From contig NZ_PQVH01000013.1 in NCBI RefSeq assembly GCF_004661485.1, positions 119,659 through 183,658 of the forward strand: DNA of 64,000 nucleotides, given 5' to 3'. The stretch is from Methylotenera oryzisoli. GTDB taxonomy: Bacteria; Pseudomonadota; Gammaproteobacteria; Burkholderiales; Methylophilaceae. Positions 19,439 to 31,937 of the stretch are shown piece by piece (the stretch's first letter is position 1; each line of letters begins with the position of its first letter). The position numbers were made by a program, and so were the translations under genes. The notes below the pieces were generated by a model that was given only the letters and a program-made list of their open reading frames with translations, was not told where the DNA came from and did no database searches.

Positions 19439-20333
19439 GCGCTAATCTCAAAACTCTGACTACTAAGTCATCAAAACTGATACCAGCCGCCTTTGCAGCC
19501 ATCGGTACCAAACTATGATCTGTCATGCCTGGGCTGGTATTGACTTCTAAAAAGTAGTGATTGCCTGCCTCATCCATTAAGAAGTCGACACGCCCCCAGC
19601 CTTGGCAACCAATGGTATTAAATGCCAGTAAAGCCTCTTGCTGTATCTGTGCTTCTTTTTCTGCGCTTAAACCGCAAGGACATCTGTACTCGGTGTCATC
19701 ACGCAAATACTTGGCTTCAAAGTCATAAAACTCATTCTTAGGCACGATGCGTACAATCGGTAACGCTTGGTCACCCAAAATACCCACGGTATATTCGCCA
19801 CCGCCTACAAACTGTTCTGCAATTACCAGTGGATCAGATTTTGCGGCTAGCTCATAAGCCGCTTTCAACCCACCAGCTTGCTTCACTTTACTGATACCGA
19901 TACTGGAGCCTTCGTTAGCTGGTTTTACAAACAAAGGTAAACCCAGTTTTTTCTCAATCGCATCAAAATCTGAATCTGCAGTCACCACTTCAAATGCTGG
20001 GGTGCTCACCCCGGCTGCTGACCACATCATTTTGGTGCGCCATTTATCCATACCAATCGCAGATGCCATCACGCCACTGCCGGTATATGGAATACCCAGC
20101 AATTCTAAAGCCCCTTGCATTGCGCCATCTTCACCAAAGCGCCCATGCAATGAAATCATGGCTAAATCAAATGACTCTAAATCGTGTAATGGTCTTGTTG
20201 CTGGGTCAAACGCATGCGCATCAACCCCTTGTCTTTGCAATGCGGCAAGCACAGCCGTGCCGCTTTTCAGCGAAACTTCACGTTCGCCAGACTTACCACC
20301 TAACAACACTGCTACTTTTCCAAAGTCCTGCAT
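19428..20333 (-). CDS. ddl: D-alanine--D-alanine ligase
   Basis: ATP-grasp enzyme of 301 residues that makes the D-Ala-D-Ala dipeptide. The N-terminal domain begins [19 protein letters not shown], with the Glu and Ser that bind D-Ala. [19 protein letters not shown] is the ATP lid region, and [19 protein letters not shown] holds the metal-binding acidic residues. Its ATG overlaps the murB stop as TAATG, so the two are translationally coupled. Confidence 0.96.
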   Translation of the reverse strand: MQDFGKVAVLLGGKSGEREVSLKSGTAVLAALQRQGVDAHAFDPATRPLHDLESFDLAMISLHGRFGEDGAMQGALELLGIPYTGSGVMASAIGMDKWRTKMMWSAAGVSTPAFEVVTADSDFDAIEKKLGLPLFVKPANEGSSIGISKVKQAGGLKAAYELAAKSDPLVIAEQFVGGGEYTVGILGDQALPIVRIVPKNEFYDFEAKYLRDDTEYRCPCGLSAEKEAQIQQEALLAFNTIGCQGWGRVDFLMDEAGNHYFLEVNTSPGMTDHSLVPMAAKAAGISFDDLVVRVLRLAHVG

Positions 20334-21223
20334 TATTCTCTTACCTCTAATTCGCCCAGCACTTTCACTTCCTGTTGCAGTGCTACGCCTTGTTTTTCCA
20401 ATACTGTTTCGCGCATATGCTGAATCAGCAGTTCAATATCCAGCGCATTTGCGCCGCCAATATTCACAATGAAATTGGCATGCTTTTCTGACACTTGCGC
20501 CCCGCCGATAATGTAGCCTTTTAAGCCACTTGCCTCTATCAGCCTAGCTGCAAAATCTCCCGGCGGATTCCTGAAAGTAGAACCAGCACTCGGTTGATTC
20601 AATGGCTGAGCGGCTAAACGTTTTGCCAGCAATGTCTTAATTTTCTGCGCTGACTCCTGCGCATCACCTGGCGCCAAGTTCAACCATGCCGCTATAAACC
20701 ATTCATCGGCAACAGGCATATCAATATGCCGATAACTTGGGATAAATGCGGCAGCATCACGTGTATTCAGTTCTCCGCGTTTATTAATCGTGGTCACACG
20801 CTGCACTACATTCCAGGTTTCGCTGCCATAGCATCCTGCGTTCATCGCCAGTGCACCGCCCAACGTGCCAGGAATCCCCGCAAAAAACTCGGCACCCTGC
20901 TTAGCTTCTTTTGCGCAGAATCTTGCCAACTTGGCACAAGTCACACCGGCTTCGGCATAGACGGCATCGCCATCCATTTGCAGCGCGGTTAATACGTTAT
21001 GCATCAACACCACCGTGCCGCGTATGCCACCATCACGCACCAAGAGGTTTGAGCCAAGCCCAATAAAATAAGTAGGCTCAGCGGCATCTAAGCCTTGTAA
21101 AAACACACTTAGATCTTCCAAACTTTCTGGAATGTAAAATTGATCCGCACGACCACCCACACGCCAGCTGGTATAGCGCGCCATGGGTTCGTTTAAGAGC
21201 AATTTTCCTTTCAGTTGGGTCAT
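20333..21223 (-). CDS. murB: UDP-N-acetylenolpyruvoylglucosamine reductase
   Basis: FAD-dependent enzyme of 296 residues that reduces the enolpyruvyl group to give UDP-MurNAc, using [21 protein letters not shown] and [11 protein letters not shown] bind [21 protein letters not shown] is the family signature. [19 protein letters not shown] contains the catalytic Ser and NNP-like loop near residue 220. The short length fits the compact MurB type rather than the longer E. coli form. It overlaps murC by ATGA. Confidence 0.96.
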   Translation of the reverse strand: MTQLKGKLLLNEPMARYTSWRVGGRADQFYIPESLEDLSVFLQGLDAAEPTYFIGLGSNLLVRDGGIRGTVVLMHNVLTALQMDGDAVYAEAGVTCAKLARFCAKEAKQGAEFFAGIPGTLGGALAMNAGCYGSETWNVVQRVTTINKRGELNTRDAAAFIPSYRHIDMPVADEWFIAAWLNLAPGDAQESAQKIKTLLAKRLAAQPLNQPSAGSTFRNPPGDFAARLIEASGLKGYIIGGAQVSEKHANFIVNIGGANALDIELLIQHMRETVLEKQGVALQQEVKVLGELEVRE

Positions 21224-22662
21224 GCTGCGGCAACCCCTTGTGATTGCGCTTTAGTCAATGGCAACTCTTTGGTTTTTAAAGCCACTTGGCCAATAGAACC
21301 CGCGCCCATTACAATCACCACGTCATCCGCACGTGCAATATCTAGAATTGCCTGTGGCAACTCATCTGTTGTTTCTACAAATAACGGTTCCACCTTACCT
21401 GCAACGCGAATCGCGCGGATAAGCGAGCGTGTATCCGCTGCCACAATCGGCGCTTCACCTGCCGAGTAAACTTCCGTCAGCAATACCACATCCGCGCTTG
21501 ATAGCACACGCACAAAGTCTTCAAAGCAATCTCTAGTACGCGTATAGCGATGTGGCTGGAATGCCATCACCAAACGTCGATTTGGGAAAGCACCGCGCGC
21601 AGCTGCTATCACAGCTTGCATCTCTACCGGATGATGTCCGTAGTCATCAATCAGCGTAAACGTACCGCTGCTGGTTTCGTTGCGTGGCATGGCTGGTACT
21701 TCACCATAACGCTCAAAGCGTCTGCCCACCCCTTTAAACTCTTTAAGCGCCTTAATAATGGCTGCATCCGGTACGTTCAACTCACTGGCAATTGCAATCG
21801 CAGCTAGCGCGTTTAATACGTAGTGATTACCTGGCAAGTTCAAGGTCACATCAAACTCTGTAGTCACTCCATTAATGCGCTGTACCGTGAAATGCATCTT
21901 GCCATCATCGGCGCGCACGTTCTTAGCGCGGATACGTGCATCTTCACTCAGGCCATACGTCATCACAGGTTTAGTCACGCGCGGCAATATTTCGCGAATA
22001 TTGGCATCATCCACACACACCACCGCCATACCCCAAAACGGCAATTGCTGTAAGAACTCTACAAATGCACTTTTGAGTTTTTCAAAGCTGTGTTCATAGG
22101 TGTCCATATGGTCTTGGTCAATATTGGTGACCACTGCCATCACTGGTGTCAGGTGTAAAAATGACGCATCTGATTCATCAGCCTCAGCAACGATATACTC
22201 GCCTGTACCTAATTTAGCATTAGCATTGGCTGCCTCTAATTTACCGCCAATCACAAACGTTGGGTCCATGCCTGCCTCAGCCAAAATGCTGGCGATTAAA
22301 CTCGTTGTCGTAGTTTTACCGTGCGTGCCGGCTACGGCTATGCCCTGTTTAAAGCGCATTAGTTCAGCCAGCATCAAAGCACGTGGCACCACTGGTATCT
22401 TTTTCTCGCGTGCGGCTTTAACCTCAGGATTCGCCTCGTTGACTGCTGAAGACACCACGACCACATCTGCATCTTTCACGTTTTCAGCTTCGTGGCCTTG
22501 ATACACGGTGGCGCCAAAAGCAGCCAAACGCTTGGTGGTTGCGTTTACAGCCAGGTCTGAACCACTGACGTTAAAGTCCAGGTTAATCAGCACTTCAGCA
22601 ATGCCGCTCATACCTGAGCCGCCTATGCCTACAAAATGTACATTTTTTACTTTATGTTTCAT
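21220..22662 (-). CDS. murC: UDP-N-acetylmuramate--L-alanine ligase
   Basis: Adds L-Ala to UDP-MurNAc using ATP; cytosolic Mur ligase. I place the start at 22662, giving 480 residues. There [20 protein letters not shown] is the canonical N terminus, the ATG overlaps the murG stop as ATGA, and AAGGAG lies just upstream. The open frame runs 11 codons further into mur[20 protein letters not shown] is the P-loop, [13 protein letters not shown] and [10 protein letters not shown] are Mur ligase motifs, and [12 protein letters not shown] is the C-domain motif. Confidence 0.96.
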   Translation of the reverse strand: MKHKVKNVHFVGIGGSGMSGIAEVLINLDFNVSGSDLAVNATTKRLAAFGATVYQGHEAENVKDADVVVVSSAVNEANPEVKAAREKKIPVVPRALMLAELMRFKQGIAVAGTHGKTTTTSLIASILAEAGMDPTFVIGGKLEAANANAKLGTGEYIVAEADESDASFLHLTPVMAVVTNIDQDHMDTYEHSFEKLKSAFVEFLQQLPFWGMAVVCVDDANIREILPRVTKPVMTYGLSEDARIRAKNVRADDGKMHFTVQRINGVTTEFDVTLNLPGNHYVLNALAAIAIASELNVPDAAIIKALKEFKGVGRRFERYGEVPAMPRNETSSGTFTLIDDYGHHPVEMQAVIAAARGAFPNRRLVMAFQPHRYTRTRDCFEDFVRVLSSADVVLLTEVYSAGEAPIVAADTRSLIRAIRVAGKVEPLFVETTDELPQAILDIARADDVVIVMGAGSIGQVALKTKELPLTKAQSQGVAAA

Positions 22663-23750
22663 TTCGCGACTCCTTGCTCTGCCATTTGTACGCAAACTTT
22701 TGCAACATTAGCAGTGGCCTCTGGCTTGCCTAATACGCGTGCTTTTCTTGCCATCTCCAGACACTGCTCACGACTTAACTCATTTAAAATTTTTGCCAAT
22801 TTATCTACACTCAATTCTTTTTGTTGCACCAAAATTGTGGCGCCTGCATCTGCCAAATATTGAGCGTTGCCAGTCTGATGGTCATCCACCGCAAATGGGA
22901 ACGGCACCATCATAGAGCCCAAGCCCGCAGTAGAAATCTCCGCCACAGTGAGTGCGCCTGAGCGGCAAATCACAAAATCTGCCCATGCGTACATCTCTGC
23001 CATGTTTTCAATATAAGCACGCGCATCTGCCACTACTCCTGCTTGCGCATAATGACGTTTTAAATCTTCAATATGCTTCACACCCGCTTGATGCACTACC
23101 TGCGGACGCTGTGCCGCTGGCAACTTGGCCAAGGCCTGCGGAATCACTTCGTTCAATGCTTGCGCGCCTAAGCTACCGCCAACAATCAATAAACGCAGTG
23201 CACCGCTTCTATCTGCAAAGCGCTGTTCTGGCTGTGCAATATTTGAAATATCCGCACGCACCGGATTACCCAATAAATCCGCCTTAGCGCCAAATGCCGC
23301 AGGGAATGCCGCTAAAACCCTTGTAGCCACTTTTGCCAATACCTTATTGGTTAAACCAGCAACGGAGTTTTGCTCATGAATGACCAGTGGCCGACCTTGC
23401 AAGCGCGCCATCAAACCACCAGGGAATGCAGCAAAACCACCCATGCCTAAAACCACATCTGGCTTAAATTGATTGAGCGCTTTTAAACTTTGTGTGAACG
23501 CCGTGATTAACTTCACAGGCAATAACAACCAACCCAATAAACCTTTACCACGCACGCCTTGCATCGTAATCATCGCTTTATCGTAAGCTTTGCCCGCAAT
23601 CAGCTTGTTTTCCATGCCGCCTTCAGTGCACAACCAGACAATATGCCAACCTGCATTTTGCAAAGCGTCAGCCACGGCCATGGCTGGGTAAACATGCCCG
23701 CCTGTACCCCCGGCCATCACCATTAAAGTTTTGCGCGCTGGTTTATTCAT
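22659..23750 (-). CDS. murG: lipid II synthase (GlcNAc transferase)
   Basis: Membrane-associated glycosyltransferase of 363 residues that adds GlcNAc to lipid I on the cytoplasmic face. [20 protein letters not shown] is the N-terminal G-loop, and [17 protein letters not shown] the acceptor side. [20 protein letters not shown] and [17 protein letters not shown] form the UDP-GlcNAc site. It overlaps ftsW by ATGA. Confidence 0.97.
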   Translation of the reverse strand: MNKPARKTLMVMAGGTGGHVYPAMAVADALQNAGWHIVWLCTEGGMENKLIAGKAYDKAMITMQGVRGKGLLGWLLLPVKLITAFTQSLKALNQFKPDVVLGMGGFAAFPGGLMARLQGRPLVIHEQNSVAGLTNKVLAKVATRVLAAFPAAFGAKADLLGNPVRADISNIAQPEQRFADRSGALRLLIVGGSLGAQALNEVIPQALAKLPAAQRPQVVHQAGVKHIEDLKRHYAQAGVVADARAYIENMAEMYAWADFVICRSGALTVAEISTAGLGSMMVPFPFAVDDHQTGNAQYLADAGATILVQQKELSVDKLAKILNELSREQCLEMARKARVLGKPEATANVAKVCVQMAEQGVAK

Positions 23751-24910
23751 GCTGGCAACCCTTTTTGCAATCGACGATTTTCAAAATCAATGCGCAGCAA
23801 TATGGCAAGTGCGATGCAGTTAGCTAAAATGCCGCTACCACCAAATGACATCAAAGGCAGCGTCAACCCTTTGGTTGGCAGCAAGCCCATGTTCACGCCC
23901 ATGTTGATAATACTTTGCACACCAATCCATACACCCAAGCCTTGTGCTAATAGCGCTGAGAAGTAACGCTCATTCTCTATTGCCTCTTTTGCTATCCCAA
24001 ATGCGCGAATCAATATCCACATAAATAGGCCAATCACAGTGAGTACGCCAACAAAACCAAGCTCCTCTGCCACTACCGCTAATAAAAAGTCCGTATGTGC
24101 TTCTGGCAAATACAGCAACTTCTCTACGCTGCCACCCAAGCCCACGCCAAACCATTCTCCACGGCCAAATGCAATCAACGCATGTGATAACTGATAGCCT
24201 TTACCATACGGGTCTGCCCAAGGGTCCATAAACCCGATGACGCGCTCTAGGCGATATGGCGAGCTCCAGATCAGGAACACAAAGCCAACCACCAGCAGCA
24301 CAATCAAACCACCAAAGATTCGCGCATTGATTCCGCCCAGCCACAGGATAGAAATTGAGATTGCCGCAATCACAGCAAACGCACCAAAATCCGGCTCATT
24401 CAATAGCAAGCCACCCACCAGCAGCATCACAAACAACATAGGCATAAAGCCTTTGGTGAAACTATCCATTACCGCAGCTTTACGCACGGTGTAATCTGCC
24501 ACGTACATGGCAGCAAATAACTTCATAAACTCAGATGGCTGCAAGTTAATCACAAACAAAGACAACCAGCGGCGGCTACCCCCTACCACCTTACCAATGC
24601 CCGGGATGAGTACCAGCACTAACAATGCCAACCCCAATAAAAATAAGTAAGGCGCCATTTTTTGCCACCAAGCCATCGGCACGTTAAAAGCAACGAAACC
24701 GGCGGTTAAGCTCACGATTAAAAATATGGCCTGACGCACCAAGTAATAGCTGCTGTTATAACCGAGCGCTTTATCTGACTCGGCAATCGCAATCGATGCT
24801 GAATACACCATGACCAAGCCAATCCCTAGCAAAATGAGGGTCACCCACAGCAAGCTCTGATCGTAGCTTGGTGAGTTGATGCGATCACGATTCAACATGG
24901 CAGTTATCAT
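23747..24910 (-). CDS. ftsW: SEDS peptidoglycan polymerase FtsW
   Basis: Polytopic membrane protein of 387 residues. With FtsI it polymerises lipid II into septal glycan. About ten membrane helices are visible, starting with [40 protein letters not shown] near residue 111 is the conserved SEDS loop, and [18 protein letters not shown] includes the catalytic Asp region. It overlaps murD by ATGA. The first methionine is used, though a second at codon 5 is possible. Confidence 0.96.
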   Translation of the reverse strand: MITAMLNRDRINSPSYDQSLLWVTLILLGIGLVMVYSASIAIAESDKALGYNSSYYLVRQAIFLIVSLTAGFVAFNVPMAWWQKMAPYLFLLGLALLVLVLIPGIGKVVGGSRRWLSLFVINLQPSEFMKLFAAMYVADYTVRKAAVMDSFTKGFMPMLFVMLLVGGLLLNEPDFGAFAVIAAISISILWLGGINARIFGGLIVLLVVGFVFLIWSSPYRLERVIGFMDPWADPYGKGYQLSHALIAFGRGEWFGVGLGGSVEKLLYLPEAHTDFLLAVVAEELGFVGVLTVIGLFMWILIRAFGIAKEAIENERYFSALLAQGLGVWIGVQSIINMGVNMGLLPTKGLTLPLMSFGGSGILANCIALAILLRIDFENRRLQKGLPA

Positions 24911-26277
24911 GCGGCATGCTCCATACGCTTCACCGCCGCTACAAACACTTCGGCACGGTGTACATAGTTTTTAAACATGTCAAAACTGGCGCAGGCTGGA
25001 GATAGCAGTACGGCATCGCCCACTTGCGCGAGCTTTCTTGCAATCGTCACAGCCTCTGGTAAGTCTGCGGCATGGTACATAGGCACATCGGTGGATAAGA
25101 GCTCTGCTTCAATCAACTGTGCATCACGGCCAATCAGGACCACCGCGCGCGCGTTGGTACTAACAGCTTCTTTCAGCGGAGAGAAGTCCTGCCCCTTGCC
25201 ATCACCACCGGCAATCAGCACTACTTTTTGTGATAAGCCAGATAAAGCCGCACAAGTTGCACCTACGTTAGTGCCTTTTGAGTCATCGTAATAATCAACG
25301 TCATCAATATTGGCAACCCACTCCACACGGTGTGGCAAGCCTTTAAAGTTGTATAAAGTCTGAATAATCGGTGCAAAGTCCAAACCTATGCCACGGCATA
25401 ATGCAATAGCCGCCAATGCATTGCTGGCATTGTGTAAACCGGCAATTTTCAAATCGCGGATATTCATTAGGTCATGCGTACCGCAGCTCAGCCACGCCTC
25501 GCCATCCACTTGCTTAATACCATAGTCTTGCTCAGCAACAGCGTCGTCCAGACCAAATGTCACTTGTGCCAACTTAGCGCGTGACATCATCATGCTCCAT
25601 GCATCGTCACGATTGAGCACCTGCAATTTTGCATGGTAAAAAATATGCGCTTTGGCCACAGCATAGCTTTGCATGCTGTCGTATCTATCCATATGGTCTT
25701 CTGACAGATTCAACATGGTGGCTGCATCTGCTAACAGACTATGAGTGGTTTCTAACTGAAAGCTAGAAAGCTCCAGCACGTAAACATCCGGAGTTTCCAT
25801 ACTTAAGGTATCAAGTACAGGTAAGCCAATATTGCCAGCTACGATAGTTTTTAATCCCGCCGCTTTGCACATCTCGCCCACCAGTGTGGTGACTGTGGTT
25901 TTACCGTTGGCACCGGTAATCGCAATCAGTTTGGCACTAGCTGGACGATATTGTGCAAATAACTCTACATCCCCCACTACCGGCACACCGCGTTGTATTG
26001 CTGCTTGAATTTCAGGCTCACTCAACGGCACACCTGGGCTAATCACAGCTAAATCCACACCATCAAAGACAGTTGGTTTCAACGCACCGGTATACACCAC
26101 CACGTCAGGTAGTTCAGCTTTTAATGCATCCAGCCCCGGCGGCATGTCACGAGTATCAGCCACAGACAAACGTGCGCCTTGGCTATGTAGCCAGCGCAAT
26201 GCTGATAAGCCGGTGTCACCCAAGCCTAGCACTAATACTTTTTTGTCTTTTAACGCGATTTGCATGTTTAAGTTCAC
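24907..26277 (-). CDS. murD: UDP-N-acetylmuramoyl-L-alanine--D-glutamate ligase
   Basis: Adds D-Glu to UDP-MurNAc-Ala; cytosolic, 456 residues. [17 protein letters not shown] is the N-terminal UDP-binding fold, [18 protein letters not shown] the P-loop, and [13 protein letters not shown] and [13 protein letters not shown] the catalytic motifs. The GTG at 26277 is favoured because AGG lies six bases upstream. The ATG four codons later would serve equally for the fold. It starts three bases after mraY ends. Confidence 0.95.
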   Translation of the reverse strand: MNLNMQIALKDKKVLVLGLGDTGLSALRWLHSQGARLSVADTRDMPPGLDALKAELPDVVVYTGALKPTVFDGVDLAVISPGVPLSEPEIQAAIQRGVPVVGDVELFAQYRPASAKLIAITGANGKTTVTTLVGEMCKAAGLKTIVAGNIGLPVLDTLSMETPDVYVLELSSFQLETTHSLLADAATMLNLSEDHMDRYDSMQSYAVAKAHIFYHAKLQVLNRDDAWSMMMSRAKLAQVTFGLDDAVAEQDYGIKQVDGEAWLSCGTHDLMNIRDLKIAGLHNASNALAAIALCRGIGLDFAPIIQTLYNFKGLPHRVEWVANIDDVDYYDDSKGTNVGATCAALSGLSQKVVLIAGGDGKGQDFSPLKEAVSTNARAVVLIGRDAQLIEAELLSTDVPMYHAADLPEAVTIARKLAQVGDAVLLSPACASFDMFKNYVHRAEVFVAAVKRMEHAA

Positions 26278-26280
26278 TAA

Positions 26281-27384
26281 TTACCTAATTTTCAGACTAG
26301 CCAAGCCAATCAATACCAGCATCATGCTGATAATCCAAAAACGCACCACTACCTGTGTTTCTTTCCAGCCTTTTTGTTCGTAATGGTGATGCAGCGGTGC
26401 CATCAAAAATATGCGTTTACCAGTACCGGTTTTATATTTGGTATATTTAAAGTAAGTCACCTGCGCCGCTACCGACAAGGTTTCCATCACAAATACGCCA
26501 CCCATAATGAATAAGATCACTTCCTGACGCACCACCACTGCAACAATCCCTAAAGCCGCACCTAGTGCCAGCGCACCAACGTCACCCATAAACACTTCAG
26601 CCGGATAGGCATTAAACCAAAGGAAGCCTAAGCCTGCGCCCACCATGGCAGCACAGAATACAGTCAGCTCACCCGCACCTGGCACGTAGGCAATACTTAA
26701 GTATCTTGAGAAGTACAAGTGACCAGTCACATACGCAAAAATAGCCAGAGCACCTGCTACCATCACCGTTGGCATAATCGCTAAGCCATCTAAACCATCA
26801 GTTAGATTAACGGCGTTGCTACTGCCAACCACCACCAGATAAGTCAGCACAATAAATGCCAAGCCACTCAGTGGAATGACCAAATTCTTAAAGAATGGAA
26901 TCAGCAATGTCGTTTCCGCTGGCGTTGCGGCCGTTTGCTGTAAGAACACAGCCACACTTAAACCAACCACTGACTGCCAGAAATACTTTTCTTTAGCAGA
27001 CAGGCCTTTAGGGTTGCGATGTACCACCTTGCGCCAGTCGTCCACCCAGCCAATGACACCAAAACCTAGGGTAGTAAATAGCACCACCCAAACGAATCGA
27101 TTACTCAAGTCAGCCCAGAGCAGGGTGGAAATTGCGATCGATACTAAGATTAAGGCCCCTCCCATGGTTGGAGTGCCTGCTTTAATCAAATGGGTTTGCG
27201 GACCATCATCGCGCACGGCTTGACCCACTTTATATTGGGTTAATTTACGAATTAAAGTTGGCCCTACCATCAATGAAATCACTAATGCAGTAAGCGTGGC
27301 CAAAACAGCACGCAAGGTAATGTAATTAAATACATTAAACCCGCGGATATCATGTGCTAACCATTGCGCTAGTTCGAGTAACAT
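26281..27384 (-). CDS. mraY: phospho-MurNAc-pentapeptide transferase
   Basis: Integral membrane enzyme of 367 residues that joins phospho-MurNAc-pentapeptide to undecaprenyl phosphate, giving lipid I. About ten helices. Motifs: [28 protein letters not shown] (catalytic Asp pair) near residue 188, and [17 protein letters not shown] with the conserved His cluster. Length is normal. It follows murF after 19 bases. Confidence 0.97.
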   Translation of the reverse strand: MLLELAQWLAHDIRGFNVFNYITLRAVLATLTALVISLMVGPTLIRKLTQYKVGQAVRDDGPQTHLIKAGTPTMGGALILVSIAISTLLWADLSNRFVWVVLFTTLGFGVIGWVDDWRKVVHRNPKGLSAKEKYFWQSVVGLSVAVFLQQTAATPAETTLLIPFFKNLVIPLSGLAFIVLTYLVVVGSSNAVNLTDGLDGLAIMPTVMVAGALAIFAYVTGHLYFSRYLSIAYVPGAGELTVFCAAMVGAGLGFLWFNAYPAEVFMGDVGALALGAALGIVAVVVRQEVILFIMGGVFVMETLSVAAQVTYFKYTKYKTGTGKRIFLMAPLHHHYEQKGWKETQVVVRFWIISMMLVLIGLASLKIR

Positions 27385-27403
27385 TTTCTTTCTCCCAATT
27401 CGC

Positions 27404-28756
27404 TTACTTTTGTATTGCTACCAACAATTTCACTACGCACTCCATTTGCATAAAGCGCGAGCCTTTAACCAGCACAGTCGTACCTTGCTCAAGTGCAGGC
27501 ATCACCGCCTGTGCGATGGCCTCTGCCGAGCTAAAGTGCTCCGCACCCTGCCCGAAGCTACGTGCAGTCTCTATACTTAAATTACCCAGGCAATACAGCG
27601 TTGTTAGCCCAGCCGCTTTGGCATAAGCACCAACTTCTGCATGCATATTTTGCGCATCGGCACCCAGCTCACCCATATCACCCAGCACCAGTATCTTTTT
27701 ACCCGCAAGTTTTGCTAAAACATCGATAGCAGCCTTCATTGAGTCTGGGTTAGCGTTATAAGTATCATCAATCACCACGGCACCATTAATACCGGCTTTA
27801 CGCTCTAAGCGCCCATATACACCAGTAAAGCTGGCTAAACCACGACCAATATCACTTAATGAAACCCCTAGTGCGTAAGCTGCCGCAGCCGCAGCCAATG
27901 CATTGCTAATATTGTGCTCACCTTGCACACTTAACTGCACGCTGATCTCTTCATCGGCGGCAGTCAGCACTACACTGGCGTAACCATCAAGCGCTTGATA
28001 GCGAGCACTTACATCCGCAGCCTTTTTCAGCCCGAACGTCACAATTTTTCTGTTTGGATTCAGTGATTTCCAATAGTCTGCATAATCGCTGTCAGCATTA
28101 ATCACTGCCACGCCATCCGGCTTGAGCCCTGCAAAAATCTCACCTTTAGCTTTGGCAATATTGTCACGTGACCCAAGTTCGCCAATATGTGCGATGCCGG
28201 CATTGTTAATCAGCGCCACATCGGGCTGGGCAATATGCGTTAAATAATCAATCTCACCTAGGTGATTCATGCCCATTTCCACCACGGCATACTGATGGCT
28301 TGGTTGCATTTTCAGTAAAGTAAGCGGCACGCCGATGTCGTTATTTAAGTTACCGTAAGTGGCATGCACAGATGCTTTACCTTGCGCCACCACACTTAAT
28401 ATTGCGCTCAGCATTTCTTTAGTAGTGGTCTTACCGTTACTGCCGGTCACGGCTAGCACAGGCATATCAAATTTCTGGCGCCAGTATTTAGCCAACTCGC
28501 CTAAGGCAAGTCTGGTATCAGCAACCACGATACGTGGCTCAACCTGCACGGATTCATCAGACACCAGCACAGCTACCGCACCCAGTTTTAACGCTTCTTG
28601 TGCAAAACTGTTTCCATCAAAGTTCGCACCTTTAAGCGCCACAAATAACTGACCCGCCACAATATTGCGGCTGTCACTGCCCACAGAGGTAAATTGCACA
28701 TCAGCACCCACGTGCTGCACGCCTAATGCCGCTGCTGCCTCTGATAGCATCATCAT
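27404..28756 (-). CDS. murF: UDP-MurNAc-tripeptide--D-Ala-D-Ala ligase
   Basis: Adds the D-Ala-D-Ala made by Ddl; 450 residues. [19 protein letters not shown] is the P-loop, [18 protein letters not shown] and [20 protein letters not shown] are MurF motifs, and [20 protein letters not shown] the C-terminal signature. The ATG overlaps the murE stop. Confidence 0.96.
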   Translation of the reverse strand: MMMLSEAAAALGVQHVGADVQFTSVGSDSRNIVAGQLFVALKGANFDGNSFAQEALKLGAVAVLVSDESVQVEPRIVVADTRLALGELAKYWRQKFDMPVLAVTGSNGKTTTKEMLSAILSVVAQGKASVHATYGNLNNDIGVPLTLLKMQPSHQYAVVEMGMNHLGEIDYLTHIAQPDVALINNAGIAHIGELGSRDNIAKAKGEIFAGLKPDGVAVINADSDYADYWKSLNPNRKIVTFGLKKAADVSARYQALDGYASVVLTAADEEISVQLSVQGEHNISNALAAAAAAYALGVSLSDIGRGLASFTGVYGRLERKAGINGAVVIDDTYNANPDSMKAAIDVLAKLAGKKILVLGDMGELGADAQNMHAEVGAYAKAAGLTTLYCLGNLSIETARSFGQGAEHFSSAEAIAQAVMPALEQGTTVLVKGSRFMQMECVVKLLVAIQK

Positions 28757-30216
28757 TTACCCACCGCCATTGCCTGATCAGGCACCCAATTTAATAACGC
28801 AGATTGGGCAACACTGATATCGCTAAAAGGTGTTCTTACACCGTTAATTTCTTGATAATCCTCATGCCCTTTACCTGCCAGCAACACAACATCATCCTTA
28901 TTTGCAAACTTGATTGCCTGTTGAATCGCAATCGCACGGTCTGGCGCAATGCTTGGCAACACCGTCATGCCGTTAATGATTTGCTCAATAATTAATGCAG
29001 GGTTTTCATTACGCGGATTATCGCTAGTCACCACCACATGGTGTGCAAATTTCTCGGCAATCGCGCCCATCAATGGGCGCTTACCTGCGTCACGATCACC
29101 ACCGCAGCCAAATACACAAATCAACTTGCCTTGTGTTTGCTCACGTAAACTCACTAACACATTTTCTAAAGCGTCTGGTGTATGCGCATAATCCACCACC
29201 ACCAGCGGTTTATCATTACCGCCAAATTGCTGCATGCGCCCAGCCACTGGCTTAATTTTTGCAATAGCAGCCACCGCATCACTTAATGGCACTTGCCGCG
29301 CCAATAAGGTTGCCAGCACAGCCAGCAAGTTATAAGCATTAAAGCGCCCCAACACTGGCGCGTTTAGCACTGCTGCACCTTGCGGCGTAGTCACCTGCAT
29401 GCTGATTCCGTTCGCGCCCAAAGTGAGCGTGTTAGCACGCACATCGCCATGCGCCAAACCGTAAGTCAATAATGACTTGTTGTCTGCAAGTAGTGATGCC
29501 GCCACTTTTTTGCCAAAGTCATCATCCGCATTCAAAATTGCGATGCGTAAATTTGGCCAGTTAAACAGCTTTTGCTTCGCGCTGGCGTAAGCATCCATTG
29601 TTTCGTGATAATCCAAATGATCACGTGTCAGGTTGGTAAATACTGCAAAATCAAACTCAACTGCATTGACACGGCCCTGATCTAAGCCGTGCGATGAAAC
29701 CTCCATCGCTACCGCATCAGCGCCTTGGTCCGCGTAATCCGCCAACATTTTTTGCAGCAAAATCGCATCCGGCGTGGTGTTACTGGTTTCCACCAAGCCG
29801 CTGCCACTCGCATCGGCAAAGCCGCTACCAATGGTGCCGATTACTGCCGTTTTCTTACCCAAAGCCTGCATTGCCTGGGCAATCCATTGGCTCACTGAGG
29901 TTTTGCCATTAGTACCGGTCACGCCGATTACATCCAGCTTACGTGATGGATATTGATAAAACTCAGCAGCAATCTGTGCCACTTGGTTTTTCAATTGGCT
30001 CACACCAAGGTTATCCACCTTGATTGTCGCATCCCAAATAAAACCCTGGCTTTCCCAAAGCACAGCACTGGCACCCGCGGCAACCGCCTGTGTAATGTAC
30101 TTGCGGCCATCGCTATGCACCCCCGGATACGCCAAAAACAAAGCACCCGGTACAACTTGTCGGCTATCCGCTGTAACGGTAGTAAATGACTGACTAAATG
30201 ATGTGAGCAAGGTCAT
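28753..30216 (-). CDS. murE: UDP-MurNAc-Ala-Glu--meso-DAP ligase
   Basis: Adds the third peptide residue; 487 residues. GVTGTNGKTSVSQWIAQAM is the P-loop and NLTRDHLDYHETMDAY a Mur ligase motif. VVTSDNPRNENP contains DNPR, the element that selects meso-diaminopimelate rather than lysine, so the wall is of the usual Gram-negative type. The start overlaps the ftsI stop by four bases. Confidence 0.97.
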   Translation of the reverse strand: MTLLTSFSQSFTTVTADSRQVVPGALFLAYPGVHSDGRKYITQAVAAGASAVLWESQGFIWDATIKVDNLGVSQLKNQVAQIAAEFYQYPSRKLDVIGVTGTNGKTSVSQWIAQAMQALGKKTAVIGTIGSGFADASGSGLVETSNTTPDAILLQKMLADYADQGADAVAMEVSSHGLDQGRVNAVEFDFAVFTNLTRDHLDYHETMDAYASAKQKLFNWPNLRIAILNADDDFGKKVAASLLADNKSLLTYGLAHGDVRANTLTLGANGISMQVTTPQGAAVLNAPVLGRFNAYNLLAVLATLLARQVPLSDAVAAIAKIKPVAGRMQQFGGNDKPLVVVDYAHTPDALENVLVSLREQTQGKLICVFGCGGDRDAGKRPLMGAIAEKFAHHVVVTSDNPRNENPALIIEQIINGMTVLPSIAPDRAIAIQQAIKFANKDDVVLLAGKGHEDYQEINGVRTPFSDISVAQSALLNWVPDQAMAVGK

Positions 30217-31937
30217 ATACTTTCCTTCACATCTTCAACATCATTAGGTATCACCACGTTATTATTCGGTGCATCTTGTGGCACTGACAACATACGTAAT
30301 GCATCGGCCATCACCGCGCTAAATACAGGCGCGGCAACCGTGCCGCCGTAATACTCGCCGCTGCTTGGGTCATCAATCATCACTGCCATAATCAGGCGCG
30401 GATTAGAAGCTGGCGCCATGCCTACAAACGAACCTACATATTTGTTCTTTTCATAGCCGTGATCACCAAGCTTGTGCGTGGTGCCGGTTTTACCTGCAAC
30501 ACGATAGCCCAGCACCTGCGCTTTTAATGCCGTACCGCCAGGTAACACGACCAATTCCAGCATAGACTTCACTTCATTGGCAGTTTTTGCACTAAACACT
30601 TGCGTCCCCACAGGTGCGTCTTTTAATTTCAACAAAGACACTGGCTTTAATTCACCGTCATTGGCAAATACGGTATAAGCCCTAGCCATTTGCAACAAAG
30701 TCACACTGATACCGTGCCCATAAGACATAGTTGCCTGCTCAATAGGGCGCCATGTTTTGTAATCACGTAACCTGCCAGAAACCTCACCAGGGAAACCAAT
30801 GCGGGTTTTTGAACCGAAGCCGATTAAATTAAATACGCCCCACAAATATTGAGGTTCAAGCGACAACGCCATTTTTGCCGCACCTACGTTTGAAGACTTC
30901 TGAATCACTTCCGACACTGTCATCAAGCCATGAGGATGCGCGTCATGAATCGTAGCTGGGCCTATGCTCATATAGCCAGGTGCTGTTTGAATCAACGTAT
31001 CTGGTGTGTATTTCCCAGCTTCCAAGGCCGCTGCTGCCGTGACCGTTTTCATGGTTGAGCCCGGCTCAAAAATGTCTGTAATGGCACGGTTACGTGTTTT
31101 ACCTTGAATATTGACAGGATTATTCGGGTTGTAGGTTGGCACATTCACCATCGCCAATACTTCTCCGGTTTTAGCATCTAACACAATTGCTGCACCCGCA
31201 TTTGCCTGAAACTTCTCGACCGCTTTTGTCAGTTCACGATGCGCTAAATACTGAATCCTGCGATCAATAGATAACGTAATATCTGCGCCGTCCTGAGGCA
31301 CCTTAACCGCTTCCAAATCCTCAATAATACGGCCAGCACGGTCCTTAATCACCTTACGGCTGCCATTTTTACCTGACAACGCACTGTTCATCGCCAGCTC
31401 AAAACCTTCTTGGCCTTTATCGTCAATATCAGTAAAGCCCACCAAATGCGCAGTTACCTCTCCAGCAGGGTAGTAACGTTTATACTCACGTTGCAAATAC
31501 ACGCCGGCAATACCCAGTTGCATGATTTCAGCTGCTAATTCCGGAGAAACGCGACGCTTTAAATACACAAACTCACGTGTATTGTTGGCTAGTTTTTTAT
31601 CAATGGTTTCTTTTTTAAAACCAAGCAATTCAGCAAGCTTTTTGGTTTGGCTTGCACTAATTTTCACATCAGACGGATTTGCCCACACCGATTCCACGGG
31701 CGAGCTAATCGCCAGCAACTCACCGTAACGATCCGTAATCTTGCCGCGCTGTGCCGGTAACACCAAAGTACGGCTATAACGCGCATCACCTTTTTCTTGC
31801 AAAAAGCGCTTGTGAAAGCTCTGCAAATACACACCCCTGCCCAGCAATGCGGCAAACCCTAGCAGCACCAATACCAGCAATAGGCGGCGACGCCATGCTG
31901 GCAATTTAACAATCACTAAGGGCGTGTGCATAGCCAT
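30213..31937 (-). CDS. ftsI: peptidoglycan transpeptidase FtsI (PBP3)
   Basis: Septal class B penicillin-binding protein of 574 residues with an N-terminal membrane helix (about 17-34) and a periplasmic body. It cross-links glycan made by FtsW. The penicillin-binding motifs are complete: FEPGSTMKTVTAAAALEAG (SxxK), the SSNVGAAKMAL region (SxN), and RVAGKTGTTHKLG (KTG). The pedestal domain contains LPAQRGKITDRYGELLA. The ATG overlaps the ftsL stop as TAATG. Confidence 0.97.
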   Translation of the reverse strand: MAMHTPLVIVKLPAWRRRLLLVLVLLGFAALLGRGVYLQSFHKRFLQEKGDARYSRTLVLPAQRGKITDRYGELLAISSPVESVWANPSDVKISASQTKKLAELLGFKKETIDKKLANNTREFVYLKRRVSPELAAEIMQLGIAGVYLQREYKRYYPAGEVTAHLVGFTDIDDKGQEGFELAMNSALSGKNGSRKVIKDRAGRIIEDLEAVKVPQDGADITLSIDRRIQYLAHRELTKAVEKFQANAGAAIVLDAKTGEVLAMVNVPTYNPNNPVNIQGKTRNRAITDIFEPGSTMKTVTAAAALEAGKYTPDTLIQTAPGYMSIGPATIHDAHPHGLMTVSEVIQKSSNVGAAKMALSLEPQYLWGVFNLIGFGSKTRIGFPGEVSGRLRDYKTWRPIEQATMSYGHGISVTLLQMARAYTVFANDGELKPVSLLKLKDAPVGTQVFSAKTANEVKSMLELVVLPGGTALKAQVLGYRVAGKTGTTHKLGDHGYEKNKYVGSFVGMAPASNPRLIMAVMIDDPSSGEYYGGTVAAPVFSAVMADALRMLSVPQDAPNNNVVIPNDVEDVKESI